From the NCBI RefSeq assembly GCF_016865525.2, contig NZ_CP075169.1, positions 2,790,337 through 2,854,336 on the forward strand: DNA of 64,000 nt, given 5' to 3'. Below, piece after piece: positions 9,005-20,513 of the stretch. The notes beneath the pieces are model-generated. The model searched no databases and was not told the DNA's origin. It was given only the letters and a program-made list of their open reading frames with translations. The DNA comes from Sodalis ligni. GTDB taxonomy: Bacteria; Pseudomonadota; Gammaproteobacteria; Enterobacterales; Enterobacteriaceae. Made by a program: the position numbers and the translations under genes. Numbering within the stretch: position 1 is the stretch's first letter; each line of letters opens with the position of its first letter.

Positions 9005-9784
9005 CTAGATGCCGTTGCCGGGGCTTTGCAGGATAACATCATACTGCCGGCGGCTGACGGGACTGAAGCCCTTGATAAGCACGGCGCGGCAAACCTCGCG
9101 GTGTTCCGGCGCGCTCACCAGCCCCAGCAGCGCCGTCCGTAAGGCCGCCAGCGTCGCGGGGGAGGTGTGCCGTTGCGTAATCAAGGGCAGGCCGGGAGCC
9201 AGCGGGGTGCGTCCGATGGTTTTCAGGCCGCGGATGCGTTCGGGACGATGGCGTTGCAGCAGGGCATAGGTGACGCAGTCGACGGCGGCGATATCCGCCT
9301 CTTCCCGCTGCAGGGCTATCAGGGATTGTTCATGGCCGCCGCTGAAAATGATCTGGCTGAAAAAATGACCTCCCGCGGCCATCGGCGCCGTCATGGCCCG
9401 TAATGCATGGTAACCGGAATAGGAGTCGGCGCTGTTGCAGACCGCCCGCCGCTGCCTGAAATCCCGGAGCTCAGCCCCTGTCTCCCGCTGACGGACGAGC
9501 AGGAAGCTACGGTAGCCGATGCCTTCACAGCCAGGGGCATCATAATGGAAACAGCCCACCGGCTGGACGTCCGGCAGCATGGTCATGAACGGATAGCCGC
9601 AGGTCTGGCTGAGCAGCAACTGGGGATCTTGCCAATGGGCCGCCAGATCCTCCGGCCAGCTAAGGGCGAGACCGGCGGCGGCTACGCCCTGTCCGGCCAG
9701 CAGCCGGCGCAGGCGTTGCCACTGGGCGTCGACGTCGGCCCGGTTAATGGCATACATGGGAAGGGAGACGCTATCAGCCGGGGC
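9005..9784 (-). CDS. PhnD-like periplasmic binding-fold protein
   Basis: 259 residues. The pattern is that of phosphate/phosphonate (PhnD-type) substrate-binding domains: LPMYAINRADVDAQWQRLRR near the N-terminus, LLLSQTCGYPF (the Q-T-C-G-Y-P segment typical of this group), CNSADSYSGYHAL, FSGGHEQSLIALQREEADIA and a late VDCVTYALL segment. The start at 9784 is the ATG that follows the desaturase reading frame with a short overlap; a start further upstream would overlap more. No signal peptide is evident, so it may act in the cytoplasm or be exported another way. It overlaps the fatty acid desaturase gene by about 11 bases, implying co-translation. No phosphonate permease is nearby, so a transport role is doubtful. 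Confidence 0.65.
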   Translation of the reverse strand, partial: APADSVSLPMYAINRADVDAQWQRLRRLLAGQGVAAAGLALSWPEDLAAHWQDPQLLLSQTCGYPFMTMLPDVQPVGCFHYDAPGCEGIGYRSFLLVRQRETGAELRDFRQRRAVCNSADSYSGYHALRAMTAPMAAGGHFFSQIIFSGGHEQSLIALQREEADIAAVDCVTYALLQRHRPERIRGLKTIGRTPLAPGLPLITQRHTSPATLAALRTALLGLVSAPEHREVCRAVLIKGFSPVSRRQYDVILQSPGNGI

Positions 9785-10763
9785 CATCAGGTTTTTTTTC
9801 ACCGGTGAACGACGCCGGATGAACATTGACATCCACAGGTCTTAACAGGAAACGGCTTAACCATTCGAAATACCCTCGCACGACAAATCCCCGGTTTTGC
9901 AGCTGGTAGCTGTGCCGATAGGTCAGATAAATATAGCGCAGAGCATACCAGGGGACACCCGGCAAATCATGGTGTACCGAATGATAGTTCAAATTCAGAA
10001 ACAGCAGGCGCCAGGGCAGGGCGGCTTCATTGATCACCGAGCGCTCCTTGGGATCGTCCGCCGCCTGATGTTCCATAAAGGAGCGGATTTTGGTCAAGCC
10101 CAGGGCCGGGTAGCTGACCGCCAGCAGAAAATAGAGTACCGGGAAGCCGCAATAGCGCATCCAGGCGATAACCAGCATCAACAACACGCCGTGCGCCAGC
10201 CACATCCCCATGGCCCGGCGGTCGCGGCGGTGAAATGCGGCAATCAGGCAAACCATGGCCTGGGCGATATCCAGCGCCGGCCCCAGCAGCACCCGGCCCG
10301 GCAGTGTATTGTGCAGCCGTATCAGGCCCCGCTGCCGGCGGCTCAATCGTTCCCAGCGCTCTGCTGAGAAATAATAGGTTTCCGGATCTTCGCCGGGCAG
10401 CGTCAGCTCTTCTTCCCGATGGTGCCGCAGATGCAAGTCGCGGTATAGGCCGTAGGGATACCAGATGGCCAACGGCAGCAGTCCCAGCAGCTGATTGACG
10501 CGGGGATTGCGGGTGGGGTGGCCGTGGATCAGTTCATGCTGCAACGACATATACCAGGCGGTGAACCAGGTAAGGACAAGAGTGGCGGGAACCCATCCAA
10601 GGATTCGCCAATAGGCCAGGGCGGCGAACCAGCCGCTGTAAATGGTCACAATCAGGATCCAGGTGGGCAGTTCGCTGCGCCACAGCCATGATTGGGATAA
10701 TCCGTGAATAAAATCCCGCTGCTGTCCGTGCAGGTAGGACGCACCCTTTTTAACCGTTGCCAT
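9774..10763 (-). CDS. Membrane fatty acid desaturase
   Basis: 329 residues with four to five hydrophobic segments (about residues 35-55, 58-75, 185-205, 210-225). The three histidine boxes of the integral membrane desaturase/hydroxylase family are present: HELIHGH near residue 76, HLRHH near residue 110 and HSVHHD near residue 262. They bind the di-iron centre that oxidises an acyl chain at the cytoplasmic face. The downstream PhnD-like gene overlaps its 3' end, so the two form a small operon. Acyl substrate and position of attack are not visible. Close homologues are often called fatty acid desaturase without further detail. Confidence 0.85.
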   Translation of the reverse strand: MATVKKGASYLHGQQRDFIHGLSQSWLWRSELPTWILIVTIYSGWFAALAYWRILGWVPATLVLTWFTAWYMSLQHELIHGHPTRNPRVNQLLGLLPLAIWYPYGLYRDLHLRHHREEELTLPGEDPETYYFSAERWERLSRRQRGLIRLHNTLPGRVLLGPALDIAQAMVCLIAAFHRRDRRAMGMWLAHGVLLMLVIAWMRYCGFPVLYFLLAVSYPALGLTKIRSFMEHQAADDPKERSVINEAALPWRLLFLNLNYHSVHHDLPGVPWYALRYIYLTYRHSYQLQNRGFVVRGYFEWLSRFLLRPVDVNVHPASFTGEKKPDGPG

Positions 10764-11064
10764 CAGCCTTATTCCAATGAATAACTACCCATTGGAAAAT
10801 AAAATGGAATGCACGGCACTAAATAACAACGTATTTAAACGGTAATAGATGAACGGGAAATAGCTATAGGGTAACGGCGGTGATGTAGCCATTATGTTAC
10901 ACAGTTTTTATATATAGTATGCTGAAATTGTTATTTAAAAAATGTCGGTGTCCCGTGTTCTAATTTTTTACCCGCATTGAATGCCGGCTTGTATGAGAAA
11001 ACATCACCCGCCTGAACTTTCAATGGCCGAATTAACGCTATCGCGCTTTTTTTTAGGAAAAACC
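10764..11064. other. Divergent promoter region
   Basis: About 300 bases lie between the minus-strand desaturase gene and the plus-strand amino acid transporter operon. It is AT-rich (for example TTTTTATATATAGTATG near 10905-10920) and likely contains both promoters. I see no convincing operator or gene; an in-frame ATG at 10981 would only add a signal-less extension to the binding protein. Confidence 0.5.
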
Positions 11065-11949
11065 ATGACATTGACCACCTCATTATCCCTCGCCGGAAGG
11101 GTAAGCTTCGCTTTATTGCTCAGCGCCGCATTTTCCCTATCCGCATCGGCCCAAAGCCTGCTGGATAAGGCAAAGAGCCAGGAACCGCTGGTGGCCGGCA
11201 TCGCCAATGAACAGCCTTACGGCTATATCGGGCCCGACGGGAAAGCCACCGGCGCCAATATCGAGGTGCTGCGGGCGGTGCTCAAGCCTCTGGGCATCAC
11301 CAAAATCGATACGCCCATCGTGGACTTCGGCGCGCTGGTGCCGGGTCTGGCGGCCAAACGGTTTGATGTCATCGGCGCCGGGCTTTTTATCAATCACTCG
11401 CGCTGCCAGGTCATTGGCTTCTCCAATCCGGTCACCCGCTCCGGCGGGGCCTTTATCGTCAAAAAAGGCAATCCGCTTAATCTGCACAGCTTAAAAGATG
11501 TGGCGGCCAATAAACGGGCTCGTCTGGGAACCCAAAACGGCACCAACCAGATTCAGGAAGCCAAAGACAGCGGCATAGACGCCGGCAGCGGAGTGGTATT
11601 CGATAAAGATACCGAGGCGCTGGCGGCATTAAAGGCAAATCGTATTGATGCCGTGTATTTTCCGGATGCGGAAATCATCAGCCTGCTGAAAAAAGAGCCG
11701 GATCCGTCGGTGGAACGCGCTTTGCCTTTCCAACAGATTCCCGATGCCCAGGGCAATCCGAGCTATAACTACCATGCGTTCGGTTTGCCCCGTAACGACC
11801 CGGAGTTTATCAGCGCGTTTAATGTCCAGCTGGCGAAGCTGCGCGCCTCCGGTGATCTATTAAAAATATTGCAAAAATATGGTTATACCGCCAATGAACT
11901 GCCGCCGGAAAATATCCAGGCCAGCCAGATTTGTGCAACCCATAGCTGA
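11065..11949 (+). CDS. Polar amino acid (ectoine-type) ABC transporter substrate-binding protein
   Basis: 294 residues. The start at 11065 has a TTAGGAAAAACC ribosome site and opens directly on a signal peptide (ends SLSASAQ, about residue 30). The mature protein is a family 3 solute-binding protein. NEQPYGYIGPDGKATGANIE near residue 50 is the ligand-binding opening; DVIGAGLFINHSRCQVIGFS follows, then a RLGTQNGTNQ segment in place of the common 'GVQxGT' loop, and the DAVYFPD hinge. The nearest familiar relatives are EhuB-like ectoine/hydroxyectoine binders. It is the first gene of an operon with a deacylase, two permeases and an ATPase. Ligand identity (ectoine, hydroxyectoine or an N-acyl amino acid) is inference. 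Confidence 0.8.
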   Translation: MTLTTSLSLAGRVSFALLLSAAFSLSASAQSLLDKAKSQEPLVAGIANEQPYGYIGPDGKATGANIEVLRAVLKPLGITKIDTPIVDFGALVPGLAAKRFDVIGAGLFINHSRCQVIGFSNPVTRSGGAFIVKKGNPLNLHSLKDVAANKRARLGTQNGTNQIQEAKDSGIDAGSGVVFDKDTEALAALKANRIDAVYFPDAEIISLLKKEPDPSVERALPFQQIPDAQGNPSYNYHAFGLPRNDPEFISAFNVQLAKLRASGDLLKILQKYGYTANELPPENIQASQICATHS

Positions 11950-11970
11950 TTCATTGCGACAGGCATTATC

Positions 11971-12954
11971 ATGATTAAACACACCAACGGGCAGCGGGGC
12001 AATTTGCAATGGGGATTTTTGTCGTTCAGCCATCCGCTGCTTACCGAGCTGCAACTGCCCTGGTTTGATATTACCGCTGCCGAACCCGGACCAAAGCTTG
12101 CCATTATCGCCGGCATGCATCCGAACGAAGTTGCGGCGATGGAGGCCGCCCTGCGGTTAAAAGAGTATTTTGCCGCCAATCTGCGGCGGGGCTCGGTGGC
12201 TATACTGCCGATATTAAATATGCCCGGGCTGTATAGCCATGCGGAATTTGTTTGTCCGGTGGATGATAAAAATATCAATTTCCTTTCCCCCGGCAATCCC
12301 CAGGGCAGTTTTAGCGAAGCGCTCATCGACGCGGTGCTGAACGTCTGGGCAAAAGATGCCGCGGTGTTTATTGACCTGCACGGCGGCGACCTGCGCGAGG
12401 AGGTCGCCAAGTTCGTGATGTGCCAGCTCATCGGCGACGGGGATTTTGACGGCCGCACCCGGGCACTGGCGCATCAGTTCGACGCGGACGCCATCGTCGA
12501 ATTCGACGTGGATCAGCGCAATAATCGCGGCCGGGCCACCAATGAGCTGCCATGGCTGGGGCGCCACGCCGTAATGGCCGAAGGCGGCGCCAACGGCATT
12601 CTGGACGAGGAAAATACGCTGTTTCACTTTACCGGCGTGGCCAATATCGCCCGCTACCTCGGCCTTACCGCCGACGCCTTTGCGCCGCGTGTCCGCCGTA
12701 ATCGGGTGGTGAGCAATTTTTACAAAGTGGAGGCCCCCCGCAGCGGCCGTCTCTACCTGGACGTGGCGGTAGGCCAAACCGTCAGCCGCGGGCAGCGCCT
12801 CGGCATCGTTCACGATCTTTTCGGTGATTGGCTGGCGGATATTATCGCCCCGTTTTCCGGGCTTATCCTGATGATTGTGAACCATAATATCACCTCGGAA
12901 GGGGAGTGGCTTATCAGCCTGGCCCCGGCCGGGGAATGCGCTTGCGGGTCATAA
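11971..12954 (+). CDS. Succinylglutamate desuccinylase/aspartoacylase (M14) family deacylase
   Basis: 327 residues, cytoplasmic. Zinc ligands of the M14 AstE/AspA group are visible: GMHPNE near residue 48 (His and Glu) and DLHGGD near residue 132 (His). A conserved MAEGGANG lies in the middle, and the C-terminal third is a lipoyl-like beta domain (VEAPRSGRLYLDVAVGQTVS). Relatives remove acyl groups from N-acyl amino acids, including the N-acetyl-diaminobutyrate deacetylase of ectoine breakdown. It lies 21 bases after the binding protein gene and just before the permease genes. This suggests that the imported ligand is, or becomes, an N-acyl compound cleaved on entry. Substrate is not proven by sequence. 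Confidence 0.75.
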   Translation: MIKHTNGQRGNLQWGFLSFSHPLLTELQLPWFDITAAEPGPKLAIIAGMHPNEVAAMEAALRLKEYFAANLRRGSVAILPILNMPGLYSHAEFVCPVDDKNINFLSPGNPQGSFSEALIDAVLNVWAKDAAVFIDLHGGDLREEVAKFVMCQLIGDGDFDGRTRALAHQFDADAIVEFDVDQRNNRGRATNELPWLGRHAVMAEGGANGILDEENTLFHFTGVANIARYLGLTADAFAPRVRRNRVVSNFYKVEAPRSGRLYLDVAVGQTVSRGQRLGIVHDLFGDWLADIIAPFSGLILMIVNHNITSEGEWLISLAPAGECACGS

Positions 12955-12973
12955 AGGCGGGCCGGTGAGGCTT

Positions 12974-13642
12974 ATGGATACCGAACAGCTGGAGTTTATC
13001 GCGCGGCAGCTGCTGAAAGGCATCGGCGTTACGCTGCAAATCACCTTGTTGGCCGCGCTGCTGGCGCTGGCGCTGGCGTTTATCGTCGCCTTGCTGCGGC
13101 TGTCGCCGTTTCGCCCGCTCAGCGTCGGCGCCCGGGTCTATATCGAGTTTTTCCGCGGGACCTCGGCGCTGGTGCAGCTGTTTTATCTGTTTTTTATTTT
13201 GCCGCTGTTGGGGATTACCTTAAGCCCCATGACCACCGCCGTTATCGGACTGGGACTTAACTTTTCCTCTTTCGGCGCCGAGATCGTTCGCTCGGCGCTG
13301 GTTAACGTCGGCCAGGGCCAGCGCGACGCGCTGCGGGCCCTTGATTTTCCGGCCGCCGCCGGGCTGCGGCGTATTATTTTGCCGCAGGCGCTGCCCTTTA
13401 TGCTGCCGCCGCTGGGTAGCCTGCTGGTGGAATTGCTGAAATCCACTTCTCTGGTGTCGATGATAACCCTGAGCGATTTGACCTTCTCCGGTTCAACGCT
13501 GATTACCAGCCTGGGCCACCAAACGCTGATATGGAGCTTTGTGCTGGTGTGTTATTTCTTTTTGTCATGGCCGCTTGTCTGGCTGGTGCGTCGATATGAG
13601 CGCCGCCATACCCGCCATCGCGGGTCACGGGGGGCTCGATGA
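12974..13642 (+). CDS. Polar amino acid ABC transporter permease (EhuC-like)
   Basis: 222 residues, about five transmembrane segments, HisM/GlnP type. The ATPase-coupling EAA loop is at about residues 105-135 (ALRALDFPAAAGLRRIILPQ). ATG at 12974 is preferred over the in-frame GTG at 12965 because GGTGAGG then forms the ribosome site. It overlaps the next permease by four bases (ATGA), which implies translational coupling. It forms a heterodimer channel with the next product in the inner membrane. Confidence 0.85.
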   Translation: MDTEQLEFIARQLLKGIGVTLQITLLAALLALALAFIVALLRLSPFRPLSVGARVYIEFFRGTSALVQLFYLFFILPLLGITLSPMTTAVIGLGLNFSSFGAEIVRSALVNVGQGQRDALRALDFPAAAGLRRIILPQALPFMLPPLGSLLVELLKSTSLVSMITLSDLTFSGSTLITSLGHQTLIWSFVLVCYFFLSWPLVWLVRRYERRHTRHRGSRGAR

Positions 13643-14284
13643 CCTTTGATTTGGCCTTCGCCTGGTCGATTTTGCCTGATTTGCTGGCCGGTCTGGGGGT
13701 GACGCTGGAAGTCGTGGTAGCGGGATTTTGCGGCGCGGTAGCTATTGGGGGCGCCATGGCGCTGCTGCGGCAATGCTCCGTCGGCGCCCTGCGCGTCCTG
13801 AGTAAAGCCTATATTGCGTTTTTTCGCCAGACGCCGTTACTGGTCCAGCTCTACTTCCTGTTTTTCGCCCTGCCGCTAAGCGGCCTCACCCTGCCGGCCA
13901 TCGCAACGGGGGTGCTGGGGCTGGGGTTGTACTACGGCGCCTATATCGCCGAGGCGTTTCGCGGGGCCATTAACGACGTGCCCGCCGGCCAATGGGAGGC
14001 GGCGCGGGCGCTGGACTTCGGGCCGCTGGCGCTCTGGCGGCGCATTATTTTGCCCCAGGCCATGAAGCCGATGGTGCCGGTGCTGGGCAACTACCTGATC
14101 GGCATGTTCAAAGAAACGCCGCTGCTGGCGGTGATAACCATTCCCGAGCTTTTCCAGGCGGCAAAACAGATAGCCGGCGTGACCTATCGCTACAACGAGC
14201 CTTATACCCTGATGGCGTTGCTGTTCCTGGCTATCAGTTTACCCACTTCATTTATATTCAACTATCTCGAAAAAAAGAACCGCC

Positions 14285-14292
<8 letters not shown>
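13639..14292 (+). CDS. Polar amino acid ABC transporter permease (EhuD-like)
   Basis: 217 residues with the same fold as the preceding permease. FFRQTPLLVQLYFLFFALPL lies in the second membrane segment, and the EAA loop (AARALDFGPLALWRRIILPQ) is near residues 120-140. The final residues overlap the ATPase gene start by eight bases. Together with the EhuC-like subunit it makes the transmembrane pore of the importer. Confidence 0.85.
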
Positions 14293-16071
<1,779 letters not shown>

Positions 16072-16209
16072 TCATAGACTTATGCACATTATCCACTCTA
16101 ATATTTATGACCGTTCTTTGCTACCTTTCACATCAAGCGTTATATCCGGCGATCGGTATCCCGACGCGCTGGAAAAACTCACCGGACCGTAAATCGGAGC
16201 AAATATAAT

Positions 16210-16605
16210 ATGAAGATAACACCCAGCGGTTCCCAGCCGTCCAAAGCCGGCCCTGAAAGTTATTTTACCGGCAGGGTCCGCATCGATGCGCCTTTCCAGG
16301 CAACGGCGCCGGCCCGTGTGGGTGGCGCCACCGTGACGTTCGAACCCGGCGCCCGTACCGCCTGGCATACCCATCCCCTGGGCCAGACGCTTATCATCAT
16401 CCAGGGCCGTGGCTGGCTGCAGGAATGGGGCGGCGAAATCAAAGAGATGAATCAAGGGGATATCGTCTGGATCCCTGACGGGGTGAAACATTGGCACGGC
16501 GCGACGCCTGACACCGCCATGACGCATCTCGCCATAGCGGAATCGCTGAACGGCAGTCCGGTTGAATGGCTGGAAAAAGTCAGCGACGAACAGTATCGGA
16601 AATAA
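16210..16605 (+). CDS. Cupin domain protein
   Basis: 131 residues forming one cupin beta-barrel. Motif 1 is [20 protein letters not shown] (about residues 57-76; His, His and Glu-like metal ligands) and motif 2 is [19 protein letters not shown] (about residues 89-107). Similar proteins are often encoded next to short-chain dehydrogenases and a divergent LysR gene, as here; some related cupins act as hydroxynitrile lyases or carboxymuconolactone-type enzymes. Catalytic role cannot be assigned. It ends 13 bases before the dehydrogenase start and is almost certainly co-transcribed with it. Confidence 0.8.
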   Translation: MKITPSGSQPSKAGPESYFTGRVRIDAPFQATAPARVGGATVTFEPGARTAWHTHPLGQTLIIIQGRGWLQEWGGEIKEMNQGDIVWIPDGVKHWHGATPDTAMTHLAIAESLNGSPVEWLEKVSDEQYRK

Positions 16606-16618
16606 TTTCGGAGGAATT

Positions 16619-17359
16619 ATGGCACAAGGTATTGAAAATAAAGTGGTGGTTATCGCCGGGGCCAGCAGCGGCCTGGGTGAGGCGCTGGCGCGCCGTTTGG
16701 CCAAGGACGGGGCAAAACTCATGCTGGGCGCCCGCCGCCTGGACCGGCTGGAAACGCTGGCCGGGGAGCTATCCCTGGATAAAGAGGCGGTGCTCAGAAC
16801 CGATGTGACCCGGCCGGAACAGGTGCAGGCCCTGGTGGACAAAGCCGTGGCGCTGTATGGCCGCGTTGATGTGATGGTCAACAACGCCGGACTGATGCCG
16901 CATTCGCTGCTGGAACGCCGTAAAATCGACGACTGGAACCAGATGATTGACGTTAATCTCAAAGGGGTACTGTACGGCATTGCCGCGGCGCTGCCGTATA
17001 TGAAAGAACAGAAGGGCGGGCATATCATTAACACCTCTTCCGTGGCGGGCCATAAGGTACGGCCGGGCAGCGCCGTGTATGCCGCCACCAAAACCGCGGT
17101 GCGGGTAATTTCCGAAGGGCTCCGGCAGGAAGTGAAACCCTACAATATCCGTACGACGATTATTTCGCCCGGGGCGGTAACCAGCGAACTGGCGGACAGT
17201 ATTACCGAGGCCGACGTGGCGGCGAATATCAAGCAATTCTATGCTGAAACCGCCATCTCCGCCGACTCGTTCGCCGCCGTGGTGGCCTTTGCCATCAGTC
17301 AGCCGGAGGAGGTGGATATCAATGAAATCCTGTTCCGCCCCACGAAACAAGATCTCTGA
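16619..17359 (+). CDS. Short-chain dehydrogenase/reductase
   Basis: 246 residues. Classical SDR motifs: cofactor-binding [11 protein letters not shown] near residue 14, [10 protein letters not shown] near 87, active-site Ser in NTSSVAG near 139 and YAATK near 152. Arg in GARRLD after the second strand suggests NADP(H). The start at 16619 has a GGAGG site; an upstream start would overlap the cupin gene. Substrate unknown. The cupin-SDR-divergent LysR set suggests a small inducible detoxification or carbonyl-reduction unit. Confidence 0.85.
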   Translation: MAQGIENKVVVIAGASSGLGEALARRLAKDGAKLMLGARRLDRLETLAGELSLDKEAVLRTDVTRPEQVQALVDKAVALYGRVDVMVNNAGLMPHSLLERRKIDDWNQMIDVNLKGVLYGIAAALPYMKEQKGGHIINTSSVAGHKVRPGSAVYAATKTAVRVISEGLRQEVKPYNIRTTIISPGAVTSELADSITEADVAANIKQFYAETAISADSFAAVVAFAISQPEEVDINEILFRPTKQDL

Positions 17360-17372
17360 TTAGCCGGATGCC

Positions 17373-17396
17373 GGCGCCCGGTTACGGGGCGCCTTT
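17373..17396 (+). terminator. Rho-independent terminator after the SDR gene
   Basis: A 7-bp GC stem (GGCGCCC with GGGCGCC) is followed by TTT. It lies 14 bases after the SDR stop and directly before the 3' end of the convergent DeoR-family gene. The short T run makes it moderate at best. Confidence 0.5.
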
Positions 17397-18163
17397 CAGC
17401 CTAATGACGCATAGATCACCTGGAACGGCTGGTGGTCTAGCGCCGGCATCATTTCCGGCCGATGGCGACAGTCAGTGACGATATCCGTCAGCGAGGGCAA
17501 AGGGCAAACGCGAAACAGCGACCATGAGCCGTATTTGCTGCTGTCGGCCAACAGCACCCGGCGTTGGGCATTGGCCAGCAGATCCTGCTTGAGGCCGGCT
17601 TTCTCTTCGGTCGGCGTGGTAATGCCTTTCTCCAGGCTCCAGGAGTTACAGCTGACAAAGGCAAGTTGCGGATTAATGCTGCGCAATAGCTTGCGGCCAT
17701 GTTCACCGATGCAGGATTGACTGCTGTCGTCGATGCGTCCGCCGATTATGGTAACCTCGATTTGCTTAAAGCCGCTGAGAAACAGCGCGATATGCAAATC
17801 GGTGGTAATCACCCGTAGCGGCAAATGGCTTAATTGGCGGGCCAGCTCGTACATGGTGGTGCCGGCATCCAGCACCACGGTATCACCGGCGGTGACGAAG
17901 CCGGCGGCCTCAAAGGCAATGGCCTGCTTCTCCGCCAGATTGCGCTGATTTTTTTCGTAGGTGGTGGGCTGGGAGGGAATGAACCGGTTAAGGGTTACGC
18001 CGCCGTGCATGCGGCAAATGACGCCTTCCCGATCCAGTTTGATGAGATCCCGGCGCACGGTGGCGGGCGATGCGCTCAGCACCGTCACCAATTGATCCAC
18101 TGTCACCAGATTATGGTTTTTCAGGTAACCCAAAATCTGGTCAAGGCGAGGTTGTGCCGTCAT
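17396..18163 (-). CDS. DeoR-family transcriptional regulator
   Basis: 255 residues. The N-terminal DeoR helix-turn-helix ([45 protein letters not shown]) is followed by a sugar-phosphate-sensing domain ([31 protein letters not shown], and [14 protein letters not shown] near the C-terminus). The start at 18163 puts the HTH at residue 5. It lies 13 bases behind pdxA2 and should be co-transcribed with it; the same pairing occurs in D-threonate/D-erythronate-type gene clusters. It probably represses the divergent catabolic operon at 19348 as well as its own. Confidence 0.85.
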   Translation of the reverse strand: MTAQPRLDQILGYLKNHNLVTVDQLVTVLSASPATVRRDLIKLDREGVICRMHGGVTLNRFIPSQPTTYEKNQRNLAEKQAIAFEAAGFVTAGDTVVLDAGTTMYELARQLSHLPLRVITTDLHIALFLSGFKQIEVTIIGGRIDDSSQSCIGEHGRKLLRSINPQLAFVSCNSWSLEKGITTPTEEKAGLKQDLLANAQRRVLLADSSKYGSWSLFRVCPLPSLTDIVTDCRHRPEMMPALDHQPFQVIYASLG

Positions 18164-18176
18164 CGCGTCCGTCCGC

Positions 18177-19157
18177 TTATGCCAATTGCATTGCCAGCGC
18201 GATTGCAACAGCCATGCTCTTAGCTTTGGCTTGTCCGCGCCAGGCGATATCAAACGCGGTGCCATGATCCGCGGAAGTCCGGATAAACGGTAGGCCGGCA
18301 GTGATATTCACCCCATCGTAGAAGCCCAGCAGCTTTAAGGGGATATGACCTTGGTCGTGATACATCGCGACGACCATATCATATTGTCCCTCATAGGATT
18401 GCAGGAAAACCGTATCCGGCGGACAGGGGCCGTAAACATTGATGCCTTTTGCCGTCATCGCCGCAATGGCCGGGCCGACAATGGCTATCTCCTCATCACC
18501 GAACAGACCGTGTTCTCCCGCATGGGGATTGACGCCGGCCACCGCGATGCGGGGGGCGTCGAAACCGACGCGTTTGAGAAAGGTATCCGCCATGGCGATA
18601 ACGGTTTCTACCCGCGCCCGGCTCAGGGTATCCAGGAATTTGCGCAGGGCGATATGCGTGCTGACATGAATCACCTTCAGCTTTTCGGTATAGAGCACCA
18701 TGGCGTAATCCCGGCTGTGGGTTAATGTCGCCAGCAATTCAGTATGCCCTGGATAAATATGGCCGGCGCTGTGCAATGCTTCCTTATTTAACGGCGCCGT
18801 GGCCATGGCATGAACCTTTCCCGCCATGGCCAGTTCGGTCGCCCGCTTTATGCAGCGGTAGGCCAGATCCCCCGCGGCCGATTGCACCTTGCCCGGCTGC
18901 AACGCCAGAGGGTCGGCCAGCGGTTCATCGATAACGTTCAATATGCCGGGAGCGAAATGCGCATCGGCGGCGTTTTTAATAATCCGCAGCTCCGCCGCCG
19001 GCGTGATATTCAGAGATAAAACCCGCCGGAGCGTACCGGCGCAGCCCACCACCACCGCCGGCGCACCGGATAAGGGGCCGTCGATGAGTGATTTGATGAT
19101 GATTTCCGGACCGATGCCCGCCGGGTCGCCCATGGTGACTGCAATAATTTTAATCAC
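18177..19157 (-). CDS. pdxA2: 4-phospho-D-threonate (4-hydroxythreonine-4-phosphate type) dehydrogenase, PdxA2 group
   Basis: 326 residues with PdxA hallmarks: [17 protein letters not shown] at the N-terminus, metal-binding [15 protein letters not shown] segment ([15 protein letters not shown] near residue 135), [12 protein letters not shown] near 208, and [20 protein letters not shown] near 268. Linked to a DeoR regulator and carbohydrate-type genes rather than pyridoxine genes, it fits the PdxA2 group. That group oxidises and decarboxylates 4-phospho-D-threonate or erythronate to dihydroxyacetone phosphate. The DUF1537 kinase (DtnK) that normally makes the substrate is not present in this window. 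Confidence 0.8.
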   Translation of the reverse strand: MIKIIAVTMGDPAGIGPEIIIKSLIDGPLSGAPAVVVGCAGTLRRVLSLNITPAAELRIIKNAADAHFAPGILNVIDEPLADPLALQPGKVQSAAGDLAYRCIKRATELAMAGKVHAMATAPLNKEALHSAGHIYPGHTELLATLTHSRDYAMVLYTEKLKVIHVSTHIALRKFLDTLSRARVETVIAMADTFLKRVGFDAPRIAVAGVNPHAGEHGLFGDEEIAIVGPAIAAMTAKGINVYGPCPPDTVFLQSYEGQYDMVVAMYHDQGHIPLKLLGFYDGVNITAGLPFIRTSADHGTAFDIAWRGQAKAKSMAVAIALAMQLA

Positions 19158-19184
19158 TCCGCTTCTCCTGATTGAAACACAATA

Positions 19185-19303
19185 TGATTATATTGAATCA
19201 TAGTTGATTATATGTGAGCACGATCAAAAAAGACCAACGTTAAATATTCTATAAAATAGGGGCGGCGGGCATGAGCTGTGATGTTAAATGATGAAATATA
19301 ATC
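19185..19303. promoter_or_regulatory. Candidate DeoR-family operator repeats between divergent operons
   Basis: The sequence TGATTATAT occurs twice as a direct repeat (near 19185 and 19205, spaced about 20 bases, or two helical turns), and its complement ATATAATCA occurs near 19296. All three lie in the 190-base gap between pdxA2 (minus) and the iron alcohol dehydrogenase operon (plus). Repeated copies spaced by whole helical turns are common for DeoR-family repressors. The assignment is inference from position and repetition. Confidence 0.45.
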
Positions 19304-19347
19304 ACCGACGTTCCCTGAGCGGGGAATGAAGACACAAGGCAAGGTCA

Positions 19348-20496
19348 ATGAATATAAACAGCACCCTTATCAGTGGTTATCAGGCGCTTAACGACCTGGG
19401 TTACCTGTTGCAGGATAAGCGAGCGGCATTACTGGTAACGGATAAAAACATCGCCGTTATTCCCGCCGTACAAAGCGTGATTGAGCAGGTGTGCGGCAAG
19501 GTCGCCAGCCTTAAGATGATTGATAATGTCCCCCCGGAGCCCAGGGCGCAGGATGTGGAGGCTATCGTCGCCGCGCTGGGGGGAAAGTCGTTTGATCTGG
19601 TGATAGGTATCGGCGGCGGCAGCGTGCTGGACGTGGCGAAACTGCTTTCAGTGCTGTGTATCGGGGGCGCGCCGGATTTAACCGCCCTGCTGGCGGGAGA
19701 AAAGCCGCAAAAGCGCATCACCTCGCTGCTTATCCCCACCACGGCCGGAACCGGCTCGGAAGCTACGCCCAATGCCATTTTAGCCATCCCAGAACGGGAA
19801 ACCAAAGTCGGGATCATTTCGCCGGTGATGCTGCCGGACTATGTGGCATTGGTGCCGGAGTTGACCGTCAGCATGCCGGCGTCTATCGCCTCGTCAACCG
19901 GTATCGACGCGCTCTGTCATCTGATTGAATGTTTTACGTCCGTGGCGGCCAACCCGGTCAGCGACAACTATGCCCTGATGGGGCTGAAAAAACTGTTCGC
20001 GAATCTGGAAATCGCCGTGGCCCGGCCGGATAACCTGGCCGCCCGATTGGAAATGCTGTGGGCGTCTTATTACGGCGGCGCCGCCATTACCCATGCCGGG
20101 ACGCATCTGGTTCATGCCATGTCTTATCCCCTGGGAGGCAAATACCATATCCCCCACGGGGTGGCGAACGCCATTTTGCTGGCCCCCTGTATGCGCTTTA
20201 TCCGTCCGGCGGCGGTGGCCAAATTTGCGCAGGCCTATGATTTAGTGCCTGATGCCATCACCTCTCTAAGCGACGAAGAAAAATCCCACGCGCTGGTGGA
20301 GTATTTTTCCGCCTTGGTGCAGCGCCTAAAGCTGCCGGCGAGTCTCGAGGCGCTGGGGATCGGCGGGGAGCATTTGCCTTATCTGGTGGAGGCGGCGCTG
20401 GATGTGCAGCGGCTCATGAAAAACGTTCCGACGCAAGTAGGCGCCGACGATGTCCGCCGCCTCTATTTGACGCTGTTCCAAACACAGGATTGTTGA
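19348..20496 (+). CDS. Iron-containing (group III) alcohol dehydrogenase
   Basis: 382 residues. Nucleotide-binding GIGGGSVLDVAK lies near residue 88, and PTTAGTGSEATPNAI near 130. The iron ligands lie in STGIDALCHLIECF (Asp and His near 190) and in HAMSYPLGGKYHIPHGVANA (two His near 250-265). First gene of an operon with a DapA-family aldolase, a hydroxyacid dehydrogenase, MFS carriers and a cyclase, transcribed away from pdxA2. It probably oxidises a hydroxyl group of a small sugar acid or polyol intermediate; the exact substrate is unknown. Confidence 0.85.
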   Translation: MNINSTLISGYQALNDLGYLLQDKRAALLVTDKNIAVIPAVQSVIEQVCGKVASLKMIDNVPPEPRAQDVEAIVAALGGKSFDLVIGIGGGSVLDVAKLLSVLCIGGAPDLTALLAGEKPQKRITSLLIPTTAGTGSEATPNAILAIPERETKVGIISPVMLPDYVALVPELTVSMPASIASSTGIDALCHLIECFTSVAANPVSDNYALMGLKKLFANLEIAVARPDNLAARLEMLWASYYGGAAITHAGTHLVHAMSYPLGGKYHIPHGVANAILLAPCMRFIRPAAVAKFAQAYDLVPDAITSLSDEEKSHALVEYFSALVQRLKLPASLEALGIGGEHLPYLVEAALDVQRLMKNVPTQVGADDVRRLYLTLFQTQDC

Positions 20497-20513
20497 TTAA
20501 TTACGAGGGTATT

